DNA of 64,000 bases from Roseobacter sp. (GCA_015665415.1 JADFAE010000010.1:62001-126000); one strand, 5' to 3'. Shown: positions 17,362 through 27,109, counted from the first letter of the stretch. The notes: generated by a model not told the origin, from the sequence alone. Made by a program: numbers and translations.

Positions 17362-18282
17362 CTAGACTTTTGTCGCGGCGTCAGGCGGCGTGATCGCCCG
17401 CTTTTTCAATACGGCTTCGCGCCAAGTGATGAAACTGATCGCGCCCAGGATCAGCCCGCCCCCCAGACCAACCCAGATATCCACCGGCTCGCCAAACACC
17501 AGGGCCCCCAGTGCGGTTGCCCAAATCAATTGCAAAAAGGTCACCGGCTGCGTCACCGTCATCGGGGCCGCGGCAAAGGCCAATGTCATCGTAAAGTGAC
17601 CCAGGGTGGCAAAGCAGGCCACAGCAAACAGAATGGCCAGCTCTTGCAGGCTGGGTGTCACCCAGACCGCCAGCGCAAAGGGCATCAGGCCCAGCGTCAC
17701 CCAGACCGACAGCATCGCCACCACCACAACCGGATTGGTGCCATCAACGGTGAATTTTGCCAGCAAATAGGAGGCACCAAAGGCCATTGCGGTGAACAGC
17801 ATTGCAATGTGCCCCGGAGAGATCTCACGAAACCCCGGACGCAGAATGATTGCCGCCCCAACCAGCGCAACACCAACCGCAGCAATGCGCCGTGCCGCCA
17901 GTTTTTCGCCCAGGAACAAAGCCGCGCCCAGGGTGACATAGACCGGTGAGAGATAGTTCATCGCCGTCACCTCGGCCAAGGGAATCTGGGTCATTGCATA
18001 GAACCACAGGATCACGCCGCCAGAATGCACGATGCCGCGCCCCGCAAACAACGTCCAGAGTTTTGGCGTCAGCTGTGCCCGGCGCAAAGTGCCAATCATA
18101 GGAAGCAGGAATACAAGCCCCAGAAGATAGCGCAAAAAAGCCGATTGTGCCGGTGGCACGCGATGCCCCAAGAACTTCACCAGCGCTGTTACCGCCACAA
18201 AACAAAGGCCGGTGACCAGCATCCAAAACACCCCGGCAAGCGGGGAAACGCGGGAGTCTACGATATCTTGCTGCGTGCTCAT
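17362..18282 (-). CDS. DMT superfamily (EamA) transporter
   Basis: A 306-residue inner-membrane protein with ten hydrophobic helices arranged as two EamA repeats; the ALGALVFGEPVDIWVGLGGGLILG segment near the end is typical. Such proteins export or import metabolites such as amino acids or nucleosides; the substrate is not predictable. The ATG at 18282 (MSTQQDIV) is preferred over one 12 codons upstream, giving a normal short cytosolic N-terminus. Confidence 0.87.
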   Translation of the reverse strand: MSTQQDIVDSRVSPLAGVFWMLVTGLCFVAVTALVKFLGHRVPPAQSAFLRYLLGLVFLLPMIGTLRRAQLTPKLWTLFAGRGIVHSGGVILWFYAMTQIPLAEVTAMNYLSPVYVTLGAALFLGEKLAARRIAAVGVALVGAAIILRPGFREISPGHIAMLFTAMAFGASYLLAKFTVDGTNPVVVVAMLSVWVTLGLMPFALAVWVTPSLQELAILFAVACFATLGHFTMTLAFAAAPMTVTQPVTFLQLIWATALGALVFGEPVDIWVGLGGGLILGAISFITWREAVLKKRAITPPDAATKV

Positions 18283-18382
18283 GGCCTCGACACAACACCC
18301 TATTGACGGGCGGCACAACCCTTCACAAGTAAATCACCTCATTTGAGATGATTTTGGATGCCCTGCCCCATGCCTGCGCCAC

Positions 18383-19003
18383 CTACATCAGCAGCAGCTT
18401 GGCAGCAATCGCCCACATGGTGAGCCCCACCAGAACATCCAGCATCTGCCAGGCCCGGGGGCGGGCAAAAATAGGTGCCAACAGGCTAGCCCCATATCCA
18501 AGTGAGAAAAAGAAGGTGAAACTGGCAATCATCGCCCCAATGGCAAAGACTTGCGGATCCGGGTATTGCGCGGAAATCGACCCCAGCAACACAACTGTAT
18601 CCAGATAGACATGCGGGTTCAGCCAGGTCAGAGCAAAGACCGTCGCCAAAACCGGCAAGAGCGGCAACTCACCCTGGCCAGAGCTGGCTTCCAGCGCCGC
18701 GCCGCCCTTCCAGGCTGCCCAAAGGCTTCGCGCCCCATACCAGGCCAGAAACGCCGCTCCCCCCAGGCGCATCACCGTCTCGAACCAGGGCAAGGCCAGG
18801 GCCAGGGCGCCAAACCCCAACACCCCGCCCGCAATCAGCAGCGCATCAGACCCCGCACAGGCCAGGCAAATCCAAAACACATGCTGACGCCGCAGCCCCT
18901 GCCGCAACACAAAGGCATTCTGAGCCCCGATTGCCAAAATCAAGCTGAAACCAAGGCCAAAACCGGCAAGCAGGCTTGGTGGGAAAAAGGTCATGAATGG
19001 CAT
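18383..19003 (-). CDS. argO: LysE/ArgO-type amino-acid exporter
   Basis: A 206-residue LysE-family exporter with five to six membrane helices. The N-terminal GFSLILAIGAQNAFVLRQGL and the TWLNPHVYLDTVVLLGS motifs are those of ArgO/LysE, which export arginine, lysine or the toxic analogue canavanine. It is divergent from an ArgP-type regulator across a 101-bp gap, the classic arrangement in which ArgP activates argO when basic amino acids accumulate. An ATG three codons further in is an alternative start. Confidence 0.87.
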   Translation of the reverse strand: MPFMTFFPPSLLAGFGLGFSLILAIGAQNAFVLRQGLRRQHVFWICLACAGSDALLIAGGVLGFGALALALPWFETVMRLGGAAFLAWYGARSLWAAWKGGAALEASSGQGELPLLPVLATVFALTWLNPHVYLDTVVLLGSISAQYPDPQVFAIGAMIASFTFFFSLGYGASLLAPIFARPRAWQMLDVLVGLTMWAIAAKLLLM

Positions 19004-19104
19004 CCGGGAGGTCTTTCCAATGAGTGTTCTTAGGTGTGGTTTTGACTAACCCGCCGCAGCCGTATAGTAAAATTAAAGATCATAAACTCAAATAAGAGCT
19101 GCTA

Positions 19105-20001
19105 ATGAAGTTCGATCCTAATCAGCTGTCTGCCCTGGCCGCAGTTCTGCGCCTTGGCTCCTTTGAGGCAGCCGCCCAAAGCCTGAATGTGACCCCATCG
19201 GCGGTGTCACAGCGGCTCAAGGCGCTGGAAGAACGCGTCGGCACCGTGCTTGTCAAACGCGCCCAGCCCTGCACCGGCACCGAGGCCGGGCTGCGGCTGG
19301 CCAAACATGCGGAGGATGTCTCTCTGCTTGAAGGGCTTGTTGCGCGCGAGCTGTCGCTGGACATGGGAGCACAGCAGCCGCCACCCCATCTGCGGGTGGC
19401 AGTGAATGCCGACAGTCTGGCCACCTGGTTCATCGCTGCCATGGCAGAGACCTGCGATATTCTGTTTGATCTTGTCATCGACGATCAGGACCATAGTGCC
19501 GACTGGTTGCGGCGCGGCGAGGTCTCTGCTGCGGTGACCGCCCATGACAAGCCGATCTCGGGCTGCAATGCGCATGCCCTGGGCGCAATACGCTATCAGG
19601 CCAGCGCCAGCCCGGGCTTTATGCGCAAATGGTTCCCCAATGGCGTCAGTGGCACGGCCCTGTCGCGGGCCCCATGCCTCACCTTCAACGCCAAGGATGC
19701 TTTGCAACGGCGCTGGCTGGATCGCCATTTTGGCTCCGACATCACCCCACCCGCTCATTTCATCCCTTCCACCCAGGGCTTTGCGGATGCGGCTACGGCG
19801 GGATTGGGCTGGGGCATGAACCCGGTCGCCCTGATTGATCCGGCACTGTGCTCGGGCAGCTTGGTGCCGCTGTTGCCCGACTCAGCTCTGGATGTGGCTC
19901 TCTGCTGGCAGGTAAGCCGGGTGATGGCCCCGGCGCTGGCGCCCTTGACCCGGGCGGTGCTAGGCTCAGCCAAAGCCCATCTTATTCAACCGCCTTGCTA
20001 G
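19105..20001 (+). CDS. argP: ArgP/IciA-type LysR regulator
   Basis: A 298-residue LysR-type regulator. The winged helix-turn-helix covers residues 1-60 (SFEAAAQSLNVTPSAVSQRLKALEE) and the effector domain follows from about residue 90. The closely packed divergent argO-like gene and the DPNQLSALAAVLRLGSF N-terminus mark it as ArgP/LysG type, regulating basic amino-acid export. The symbol depends on this context. Confidence 0.87.
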   Translation: MKFDPNQLSALAAVLRLGSFEAAAQSLNVTPSAVSQRLKALEERVGTVLVKRAQPCTGTEAGLRLAKHAEDVSLLEGLVARELSLDMGAQQPPPHLRVAVNADSLATWFIAAMAETCDILFDLVIDDQDHSADWLRRGEVSAAVTAHDKPISGCNAHALGAIRYQASASPGFMRKWFPNGVSGTALSRAPCLTFNAKDALQRRWLDRHFGSDITPPAHFIPSTQGFADAATAGLGWGMNPVALIDPALCSGSLVPLLPDSALDVALCWQVSRVMAPALAPLTRAVLGSAKAHLIQPPC

Positions 20002-20052
20002 CGCGAACGCCATTGCCAGGCCCAATGTTATCTCCGGACAGGACACCAGACC

Positions 20053-20745
20053 ATGTTTGCCAAATCCGCCCTTGCCTATGACCCGCTGCCGCTGCCGGAT
20101 CGCGCCAATTACAGCGCGGCGGAAATGCAGAGTAAATCCGATGACTTTCTGGCCCATATGCAGCGCCGCCACACGGTGCGCGATTTCACCTCCCAGCCCG
20201 TGTCGCGTATGGTCATCGAGACCTGCATCAAAACCGCTGGCTCAGCCCCCTCGGGCGCAAACCACCAGCCCTGGCATTTTGTCGCCATTGCCAACCCCGG
20301 TTTGAAACAGCAGATCCGCACCGAGGCCGAAGAGGAAGAAAAGCGCTTTTATGCGGGCGGTGCCGGGGATGAATGGATCAAGGCGCTAGAGCCCATCGGG
20401 ACAGATGCCGACAAGCCGCATCTCACCACCGCGCCCTGGCTGATCGTGGTCTTTGCCCAACGCTGGGGAGAATTCGACGATGGCAGCCGCTACAAAAACT
20501 ATTACGTTCCCGAAAGCGTCAATATCGCCACCGGGTTCCTGCTTGCGGCGCTGCATACCGCAGGGCTGTGCACCCTTACCCATACGCCCAACCCGATGAA
20601 ATTCCTCAATGCGGCGCTGGGTCGGCCCGCTTCGGAAAAACCCACCATGATCATCGCCGTCGGCCACCCCAGCCCAGAGGCCACGGTGCCAGGCGTCGCC
20701 AAGCTGAAAAAACCGCTGGAAGAAATCGCAACGGTGTTTGAATGA
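20053..20745 (+). CDS. Nitroreductase-family flavoprotein
   Basis: A 230-residue FMN oxidoreductase of the nitroreductase fold. The N-terminal RRHTVRDF motif (FMN phosphate-binding arginines, residues 37-44) and SAPSGANHQPWHF (67-79) are typical of the subgroup near iodotyrosine deiodinase. It sits between argP and a ClpP-like gene on the same strand, 34 bases before the latter. Substrate unknown; reductive removal of a halogen or nitro group is possible for this subgroup but is inference. Confidence 0.86.
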   Translation: MFAKSALAYDPLPLPDRANYSAAEMQSKSDDFLAHMQRRHTVRDFTSQPVSRMVIETCIKTAGSAPSGANHQPWHFVAIANPGLKQQIRTEAEEEEKRFYAGGAGDEWIKALEPIGTDADKPHLTTAPWLIVVFAQRWGEFDDGSRYKNYYVPESVNIATGFLLAALHTAGLCTLTHTPNPMKFLNAALGRPASEKPTMIIAVGHPSPEATVPGVAKLKKPLEEIATVFE

Positions 20746-20779
20746 ATATGCCCCCGCTCGATGATCGCACCCTGACCCT

Positions 20780-21616
20780 ATGAAGGCCGGACCCCAGCCC
20801 CTGACGGCCAGCCTGTGGTGGCACCTGCTGCTGCCGCGTGGGCTGGTGCTGTTGGGCTGGTGGGCCACCAATCAACTGCTGCAGCTGCCATCCTGGCTGT
20901 TGGCGGGATTGATCTGCATGGATCTGGCGCTGCTGTTCTGGTGCAGCCGCAAACATCTGCATGTAGCCGATGACCACTTGCGGGGCTCTGGAGCGATGGC
21001 CCCGGTCTGGGCCGGGTATCTGTTGGTCATTCTCGCCACACTTACTTCGCTGACACTCTGGTGGGAGGCCTGGCTGATTACCCATCGGCAGGAACCGGAG
21101 CTGAGCTATGCGCAAGAGCGCGCCCGCCAACGCGCGGCCAGTTACAACCTGACCCAGGTGGGAACCACATTGGTGTTTGAGGGCGAAATCACCTTTGGCC
21201 TGATCCAGAATCTTCAAAACCTGCTGGCGCAGGATCCCAAGATCACCCGGTTGCAGCTCAGCGGCCCCGGCGGTCATGTCTATGAGGCCCGGGGGGCTGC
21301 GCAATTGGTGCGCCAGCACGGGTTGAACACCTATGCCTCCGGCAGCTGCGCCTCTGCCTGTACCCTGATCTTTGCCGCTGGCCACACCCGGCAATTGGCC
21401 CCCGGGGCCCGTCTCGGGTTTCACGGCTACTCCCTGCAGGTCTTTGGTGGCTTGCCACAGGTAGATCCCGCACAGGAGCAGGCAAAGGATCGCGCCTTTT
21501 TGCGCCAGCAGGGCATCAGCGCCAGTTTTCTGGATCAGGCCTTTGCCACCCCACCAGAAACGATGTGGTTCCCCCCACGCCATGCCCTGTTGCAGGCCGG
21601 GGTTCTGCGCCAGTAG
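20780..21616 (+). CDS. Membrane-anchored ClpP/crotonase-fold protein (COG3904-like)
   Basis: A 278-residue protein. Residues about 18-55 and 76-101 hold three hydrophobic helices. Residues about 125-278 form a ClpP-like domain: SGPGGHVYEA at 161-170 resembles the oxyanion motif, the Ser nucleophile is probably Ser 192 in GSCASACTL, and FHGY supplies His 215. This is the arrangement of COG3904 predicted periplasmic proteases, here with an added membrane portion. Two Cys residues flank the nucleophile, as in many members. Substrate and function are unknown. It overlaps no neighbour and follows the nitroreductase closely. Confidence 0.78.
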   Translation: MKAGPQPLTASLWWHLLLPRGLVLLGWWATNQLLQLPSWLLAGLICMDLALLFWCSRKHLHVADDHLRGSGAMAPVWAGYLLVILATLTSLTLWWEAWLITHRQEPELSYAQERARQRAASYNLTQVGTTLVFEGEITFGLIQNLQNLLAQDPKITRLQLSGPGGHVYEARGAAQLVRQHGLNTYASGSCASACTLIFAAGHTRQLAPGARLGFHGYSLQVFGGLPQVDPAQEQAKDRAFLRQQGISASFLDQAFATPPETMWFPPRHALLQAGVLRQ

Positions 21617-21718
21617 CACAGCCACCAACGGCCCCCAAATGAACACCGACCCCGGTAGGAGTCCGGAGCCGCTGTCGGCCTAAGGTGAAAGCCGAGGGTG
21701 CAATAGATTTAGCTTTCG

Positions 21719-22147
21719 TTACACACCATTGATAACAGCTTCGATTTTCTCATCCAGCGTTGTCTTTTCGGCAATGGCATCCACCAGCAGATCCACCAGC
21801 TTATTTACCACTTTGCGCTGCAGGGTCCGTCGCAGGAAAGGCAGCGGAATGGCCTTCAGCAAGGCCGGAACCGCGTATTCCTTGAGCGCATCCGCCACCG
21901 CATCCTCAAGCTCGAAAGTCTTGTCATGGGCCCCATCCAAATATTCAGATGGGATCACCTTCATCAGGTTCCGGTCGACGGCGATAACGATTTTGCGCAG
22001 AATTTTCAGCTCCTTCCCGTCCGGCAGGAAAGGAATGTCGATTTTCTTGTTCAGCCAAGCGGCGATATTGTCATGCTGCTCGGTGGACAGGAAAAATACG
22101 CGCTTGTCTTCACCTTCAGCGCGGGTTGGATCAATTTCAATTGGCAT
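21719..22147 (-). CDS. Conserved hypothetical protein, helical
   Basis: A 142-residue protein without signal peptide or membrane helix. The second half (residues about 80-142) is rich in Lys, Leu and Val in a heptad-like pattern (VVNKLVDLLVDAIAEKTTLDEKIEAVI), suggesting a helical or amphipathic C-terminus. The start at 22147 has a very good ribosome-binding site (GGAGGAG); the upstream in-frame ATG lacks one. No function can be proposed. Confidence 0.75.
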   Translation of the reverse strand: MPIEIDPTRAEGEDKRVFFLSTEQHDNIAAWLNKKIDIPFLPDGKELKILRKIVIAVDRNLMKVIPSEYLDGAHDKTFELEDAVADALKEYAVPALLKAIPLPFLRRTLQRKVVNKLVDLLVDAIAEKTTLDEKIEAVINGV

Positions 22148-22231
22148 AACAAACTCCTCCTTCAATACCGAAGATTGAGCCACAAATTTCATGCAATTCT
22201 GAGTAAAATCATATTAAATCAACACAACCAG

Positions 22232-22259
22232 AAAAAAGGCAGCCACATCAGCTGCCTTT
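22232..22259 (-). terminator. Intrinsic terminator of yebC
   Basis: AAAGGCAGC/GCTGCCTTT stem with a 7-base loop, followed on the minus strand by a T6 run, 38 bases past the yebC stop. Confidence 0.9.
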
Positions 22260-22296
22260 CAGAAGTTTTACACACCCTTTCGGGTAGGTTTTACGG

Positions 22297-23037
22297 TCAG
22301 AGCTGCGCCATGACCTCGTCGGAGGCTTCAAAGTTGGTCGTCACGCGCTGCACGTCATCATCGTCTTCCAGCGCATCCACCAGCTTCATCAGCTTTTGCA
22401 TGCCTTCCAGGTCCAGCTCTGTGGTGGTGGTGGGTTTCCAGACCAGCTTGGTGCTCTCGCTTTCACCCAGCTCTGCTTCCAGGGCGTTGGACACATCGTT
22501 GAGATCGCTGTCTTCGCAATAGATGGTGTGGCCATCTTCAGAGGAGTCCACATCCTCCGCGCCGGCCTCGATCGCGGCCATCATCACGGTATCCGCATCG
22601 CCCACCTCCGCCTTGTAGGTGACTTCGCCCTTACGCTCAAACATGAAGCCAACAGAGCCGGTTTCGCCCAGATTGCCGCCATTCTTGGAAAAGGTCGAAC
22701 GCACAGTAGAAGCAGTACGGTTCTTGTTGTCGGTCATGGTCTCTACGATGACTGCAACGCCGCTGGGGCCATAGCCTTCATAGCGGATTTCGTCATAGTT
22801 TTCCGCATCGCCCCCAATCGCCTTTTTGATCGCGCGTTCGATCACATCCTTGGGCACCGACTGGCTTTTGGCTTCTTTTACAGCCAGACGCAGACGGGGG
22901 TTTTTATCGACATCGGGGTCGCCCATTTTGGCGGCCACGGTGATCTCCTTGGCCAGTTTGGAAAACAGTTTTGACCGCACCGCGTCCTGACGACCTTTGC
23001 GATGCTGGATGTTTGCCCATTTTGAGTGGCCTGCCAT
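22297..23037 (-). CDS. yebC: YebC/PmpR family protein
   Basis: A 246-residue protein matching the YebC/TACO1 family throughout: [18 protein letters not shown] at the start, [13 protein letters not shown], and the [12 protein letters not shown] motif in the middle. Family members have been described as DNA-binding regulators and more recently as ribosome-associated factors that help translate proline stretches. The start at 23037 is the family start; the longer open frame upstream is not conserved. A strong terminator follows. Confidence 0.95.
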   Translation of the reverse strand: MAGHSKWANIQHRKGRQDAVRSKLFSKLAKEITVAAKMGDPDVDKNPRLRLAVKEAKSQSVPKDVIERAIKKAIGGDAENYDEIRYEGYGPSGVAVIVETMTDNKNRTASTVRSTFSKNGGNLGETGSVGFMFERKGEVTYKAEVGDADTVMMAAIEAGAEDVDSSEDGHTIYCEDSDLNDVSNALEAELGESESTKLVWKPTTTTELDLEGMQKLMKLVDALEDDDDVQRVTTNFEASDEVMAQL

Positions 23038-23197
23038 GGTAGATCCTTTGTCTCGTGCGTGCTTGAATTGGGGCCCATATAGCCTTGGAGCGCCCCTGCT
23101 TTCAAGCACTCCTGACACCGCTGCCCGCTGCACCACCTCAGAGGGCGGCAAGCTCCTGTCATCTTGCCCCCGTGGCGTCAGCCGCTAGAGTGGCACC

Positions 23198-24973
23198 ATG
23201 ACATTTGACCAGACCGCATTATTTGCCCTTTTCGCCGCCGTTTTTGCCATGTTCCTCTGGGGGCGCTTTCGCTACGATCTGGTCGCCTTTTCGGCGCTGA
23301 TGGTGGCTGTGGTGATGGGGCTGGTCCCCACCAAAGAGGCCTTTGCGGGATTTGGCCATCCAGCCACATTGGTGGTGGCATTGGTGCTCATCGTTTCAGC
23401 CGGGCTGGTGCGTTCGGGGGCCGTCTTTCTGATCACCCGCACATTGGTGGACAGCTCGCGCAGCCTGGGCAGCCATATCGCCCTGATGGGCGGCATCGGC
23501 GCGGTGCTTTCGGCCTTCATGAACAATGTCGCCGCCCTGGCGCTTTTGATGCCGGTCGACATTCAGACTGCCCGCAAAGCCGGACGTGCGCCGGGGCTCA
23601 GCCTGATGCCGCTGTCCTTTGCCACGATCCTGGGCGGCATGGCGACGCTGATTGGCACGCCCCCAAACATCATCATTGCCGCGATCCGCGAGGAAGCCCT
23701 GGGCGCGCCTTTTGCAATGTTCGATTTTGCCCCGGTGGGCGGCATCGCGGCCCTGGCCGGACTTGCCTTTGTCGCGCTCATCGGCTGGCGTCTGATCCCC
23801 AGCCGCGAAGGTGCTGCTGGCAATAGCGAGGCGCAACTAGCTGATTACATTGCTGAACTGACCATACCCGAGGAGTCAAAACTGATCGGACAACGGCTGG
23901 GGCAGCTGGACCACGAGGCCGAACAGGCCGATGTTGCCATCCTTGGTCTGATCCGCGACGGCAAGCGCCGTTATGGCCGGGCAGTCTCGGCTCTGCTGCA
24001 AGCCGGTGACGCCCTGGTGATCGAAGCCACCCCGGAAGCGCTGGATGAATTCCGCACCTCGCTGTCGCTGGATTTTGCCGATGCAGCCCGCCAGGAAAAG
24101 CTGACCGCTGCCGGTGAAGGCCTTGAGCTTGTCGAAGTGGTGGTGCCGGAAACTGCCCGCATCAATGGACGTACTGCGCAGTCCTTGGGTCTGGCCTGGC
24201 GCCAAAGCACGGTGCTCATGGGCCTGTCCCGTCAGGGGCGGCGCCTGACCCAGCACATCCGCCAGACCGAGATCGCAGCCGGGGATATTCTGCTGCTGCT
24301 CTGTCCCCGCGATCGTGGCGCTGATGTGACCGAGTGGCTTGGCTGCCTGCCCCTGGCGCAGCGTGGCCTTGCAGTGACCGCAAATGACAAGACCTGGGCG
24401 GCCATCGGCCTGTTTGCCCTGGCGGTGTTCGCCTCTGCCCTGGGGCTGGTCTATCTGCCGGTGGCGCTGGGGCTGGTGGTCATTGCCTATGTGCTGATCA
24501 AAGTGCTGCCGGTGGCTGAAATCTATGACCACGTGGAATGGCCGGTGGTGGTCCTGCTTGGCTCGATGATCCCTTTGGGAGCTGCACTGGATTCCTCGGG
24601 CGGCACCGCATTGATCGCCAATGGGCTGATTGATCTGACCGCAGGCCTGCCCTCCTGGGCGGTGCTGACTGTGCTGATGGTGGTGACGATGACCCTGTCG
24701 GATGTGCTGAACAATACGGCCACCGCCATTGTCGCAGCACCTGTGGGCATTCAGATGGCCAACACATTGGGGGTCTCACCAGACCCTTTCCTGATGGCAG
24801 TTGCGGTGGCGGCCTCGGCGGCCTTCCTTACCCCGATCGGACATAAGAACAACACTCTGGTTCTGGGGCCGGGCGGTTATCGCTTTGGCGATTACTGGCG
24901 GATTGGCCTGCCACTGGAAGTTCTGGTGATTGCGGTCTCGATCCCCTCGATTCTGGTATTCTGGCCGCTTTAG
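23198..24973 (+). CDS. SLC13-type anion transporter with two RCK_C domains
   Basis: A 591-residue permease with about 11 membrane segments split by a central soluble region (about residues 210-395) that holds two TrkA-C/RCK_C-like domains (for example PEESKLIGQRLGQL and ARINGRTAQSLGL). The transmembrane part has the duplicated GTPPN (about residues 152-156) and NNTATAI (near 507) motifs of the DASS/ArsB-like superfamily, which carries di- and tricarboxylates, sulfate or related anions with sodium. The paralogue at 27,110-28,888 has the same architecture. Substrate unknown; the RCK domains suggest ligand-controlled gating. Confidence 0.88.
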   Translation: MTFDQTALFALFAAVFAMFLWGRFRYDLVAFSALMVAVVMGLVPTKEAFAGFGHPATLVVALVLIVSAGLVRSGAVFLITRTLVDSSRSLGSHIALMGGIGAVLSAFMNNVAALALLMPVDIQTARKAGRAPGLSLMPLSFATILGGMATLIGTPPNIIIAAIREEALGAPFAMFDFAPVGGIAALAGLAFVALIGWRLIPSREGAAGNSEAQLADYIAELTIPEESKLIGQRLGQLDHEAEQADVAILGLIRDGKRRYGRAVSALLQAGDALVIEATPEALDEFRTSLSLDFADAARQEKLTAAGEGLELVEVVVPETARINGRTAQSLGLAWRQSTVLMGLSRQGRRLTQHIRQTEIAAGDILLLLCPRDRGADVTEWLGCLPLAQRGLAVTANDKTWAAIGLFALAVFASALGLVYLPVALGLVVIAYVLIKVLPVAEIYDHVEWPVVVLLGSMIPLGAALDSSGGTALIANGLIDLTAGLPSWAVLTVLMVVTMTLSDVLNNTATAIVAAPVGIQMANTLGVSPDPFLMAVAVAASAAFLTPIGHKNNTLVLGPGGYRFGDYWRIGLPLEVLVIAVSIPSILVFWPL

Positions 24974-25073
24974 CCCTCTGGCTCCCCCGCTGACCTCACG
25001 GCAATTCTTCGAAACAATTGCCCCCTGCCCGAACCTGAGCTTAGGTAGAAGCAACACAAGGCAGGAGACGCAG

Positions 25074-26744
25074 ATGTCGGACGGATCAGAAAACTACGCG
25101 GATGTGATCATCGTGGGGGCTGGTCTGGCCGGGCTAACGGCCGCTTGCGAATTGGGCGACCGCGGCAAGCGGGTAATCCTGCTGGATCAGGAACCAGAGC
25201 ATTTCCTCGGCGGCCAGGCCCATTGGAGCCTCGGCGGGTTGTTCATGATTGACACGCCCGAGCAGCGGCGCATGGGCATATCAGATTGTCACGACCTGGC
25301 CCGCCGTGATTGGATGGGCAGCGCCCAGTTTGACCGCGAGGAGGACAACTGGCCAAAACAATGGGCCCGCGCCTATCTCGACTTTGCCGCCACCGAAATG
25401 CGCCCCTGGCTCTATGAGATGGGCATGCGATGGTTTCCCATTGTCGGCTGGGCGGAACGCGGCGGTGCCTCTGCAGAGGGCCATGGCAACTCGGTGCCGC
25501 GCTTTCATTTGACCTGGGGCACCGGCCCCGGCGTTGTCGCGCCCTTTGCCAATCGACTGCGCGCCCATATCGAGGCCGGGCGGATCGAAGCCCGGTTCCG
25601 CCATCAGGTCAGCCATATCATCATGCAAGCCGGCGAAGTCAAAGGGGTCTCGGGCGAGGTTCTGGCAAATGATACCGCAGTACAAGGCGCAAAGACCAAC
25701 CGGCAGGAGATCAGCGAATTCGAGGTCTATGCCCCGTCGGTCATCGTTGCTTCGGGCGGGATTGGCGGCAACCATGATCTGGTGCGCAAAAACTGGCCCC
25801 GTGACCGCCTCGGCGAGCCGCCAAAGAACATGGTGGCGGGGGTGCCCTTCCACGTGGATGGCCGCATGATCCCGATTTCAGAGGCCGCAGGCGGCCATGT
25901 GATCAACGGCGATCGCATGTGGCATTACACCGAGGGGCTGCGCAATTGGGACCCGATCTGGCCCAACCACGGCATCCGCATCCTGCCCGGCCCCTCCTCC
26001 ATGTGGTTCGACGCCCGGGGCGACCGGTTGCAGGCCCCCTATCTGCCCGGGTTCGACACCCTGGGCACCCTCAAGGAAATCCTGAAAACAGGTCATGATT
26101 ACAGCTGGTTCATCCTGTCTCAGAAGATCATCGAAAAAGAATTTGCCCTCTCCGGATCTGAGCAGAACCCCGATCTCACCTCGGGCAAATGGCTGGAGGT
26201 GATCCGCTCACGGCTGCTGTCTCGTGGTGGCGCACCCGGCCCGGTTGAGGCTTTCAAGAAACATGGTGCCGACTTTGTGGTGGCCGACGATCTCTCAGAA
26301 CTGGTGACAGGCATGAATCGCATCGCCGAGGCACCCCTGGACGAAGCGCATCTGCGCCGCCAGATCGAAGCCCGCGATGCCCAGGTCGACAACCCCTTTG
26401 CCAAGGACGCGCAGATCATCGCCATCAACGCCGCCCGCAACTATCGCGGCGACCGCTTGATCCGTACCGCCAAACCCCACCGCATTCTGGACCGCAAAAA
26501 CGGGCCCCTGATCGCAGTGCGCCTCAACATTCTGACCCGCAAGACACTGGGCGGTTTGCAAACCAATCTCGACAGTCAGATGGTCGGGGCAGACGGCAAA
26601 CCCATTCCCGGCCTCTTTGCGGTGGGCGAAGCCGCAGGTTTTGGCGGTGGCGGCTATCACGGCTACAATGCGCTGGAGGGCAGCTTCCTTGGCGGCTGCA
26701 TCTTCTCAGGGCGTCAAGCCGGGCGATCCAAATTGATCGCCTGA
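25074..26744 (+). CDS. FAD-dependent dehydrogenase (COG3573, KSTD/fumarate-reductase-like)
   Basis: A 556-residue flavoprotein. The FAD dinucleotide fold is at the N-terminus (VIIVGAGLAGLTAACELG, residues 10-27) and the C-terminal FAD signature reads GLFAVGEAAGFGGGGYHGYNALEGSFLGG. It belongs to the family of predicted oxidoreductases related to 3-ketosteroid dehydrogenases and fumarate reductases. The start at 25074 is supported by CAGGAGAC upstream; the longer frame overlaps the previous gene. It lies between two SLC13 transporters, so an imported organic acid or ring compound could be its substrate; this is inference only. Confidence 0.86.
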   Translation: MSDGSENYADVIIVGAGLAGLTAACELGDRGKRVILLDQEPEHFLGGQAHWSLGGLFMIDTPEQRRMGISDCHDLARRDWMGSAQFDREEDNWPKQWARAYLDFAATEMRPWLYEMGMRWFPIVGWAERGGASAEGHGNSVPRFHLTWGTGPGVVAPFANRLRAHIEAGRIEARFRHQVSHIIMQAGEVKGVSGEVLANDTAVQGAKTNRQEISEFEVYAPSVIVASGGIGGNHDLVRKNWPRDRLGEPPKNMVAGVPFHVDGRMIPISEAAGGHVINGDRMWHYTEGLRNWDPIWPNHGIRILPGPSSMWFDARGDRLQAPYLPGFDTLGTLKEILKTGHDYSWFILSQKIIEKEFALSGSEQNPDLTSGKWLEVIRSRLLSRGGAPGPVEAFKKHGADFVVADDLSELVTGMNRIAEAPLDEAHLRRQIEARDAQVDNPFAKDAQIIAINAARNYRGDRLIRTAKPHRILDRKNGPLIAVRLNILTRKTLGGLQTNLDSQMVGADGKPIPGLFAVGEAAGFGGGGYHGYNALEGSFLGGCIFSGRQAGRSKLIA

Positions 26745-26765
26745 GGCACCGCCCTTGAAGGGTCT

Positions 26766-26821
26766 TTCATTTTTCCCAACATACTTCGGGAGTGCGCGCC
26801 AACAGCGCTTGGGGCAGCGCG
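26766..26821 (-). terminator. Terminator after the 26-residue microprotein (dispersed family member)
   Basis: A GC-rich inverted repeat (GCGCGC 26794-26799 against 26817-26822) directly abuts the microprotein stop and is followed on the minus strand by CTCCCGAAGTATGTTGGGAAAAATGAAA, the tail shared with other terminators in the window. Confidence 0.55.
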
Positions 26822-26902
26822 CTAGGTCAAGGCCTGGGACAACAGCGCTATGCCCGAAGCGGCCGCAAAGAGGAAGACCAGAAATCCGCGTCTGAAACTC
26901 AT
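26822..26902 (-). CDS. 26-residue single-helix membrane microprotein
   Basis: A small frame encoding MSFRRG followed by one uninterrupted hydrophobic helix of about 18 residues, ending in QALT. The Arg pair before the helix fits an N-in orientation. A GAGGG ribosome-binding site lies about 10 bases upstream of the ATG, and the stop is directly followed by a terminator-like hairpin. It is the only candidate gene in the 365-bp gap between the FAD dehydrogenase and the second SLC13 gene. No homologue recognised; translation is unproven. Confidence 0.45.
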   Translation of the reverse strand: MSFRRGFLVFLFAAASGIALLSQALT

Positions 26903-27109
26903 GAATAAACCCTCGCTCAAAATGTCTACTCCTCTGATATAGGGTGCCTTTCTCAACATTCATCTAAAGCTGCGGATCATAGGCAAGTTTTTGCGCGTGC
27001 GCATTTGGGACAGGCCTCACGCTAGCCAGCGCGCGCCCGTCAATACGCCCTTGGTAGTGAGGGCCTGTCAAAGCGGGCCTGGCAAAGCAGCCCAGTCATA
27101 TCCCTGCTG

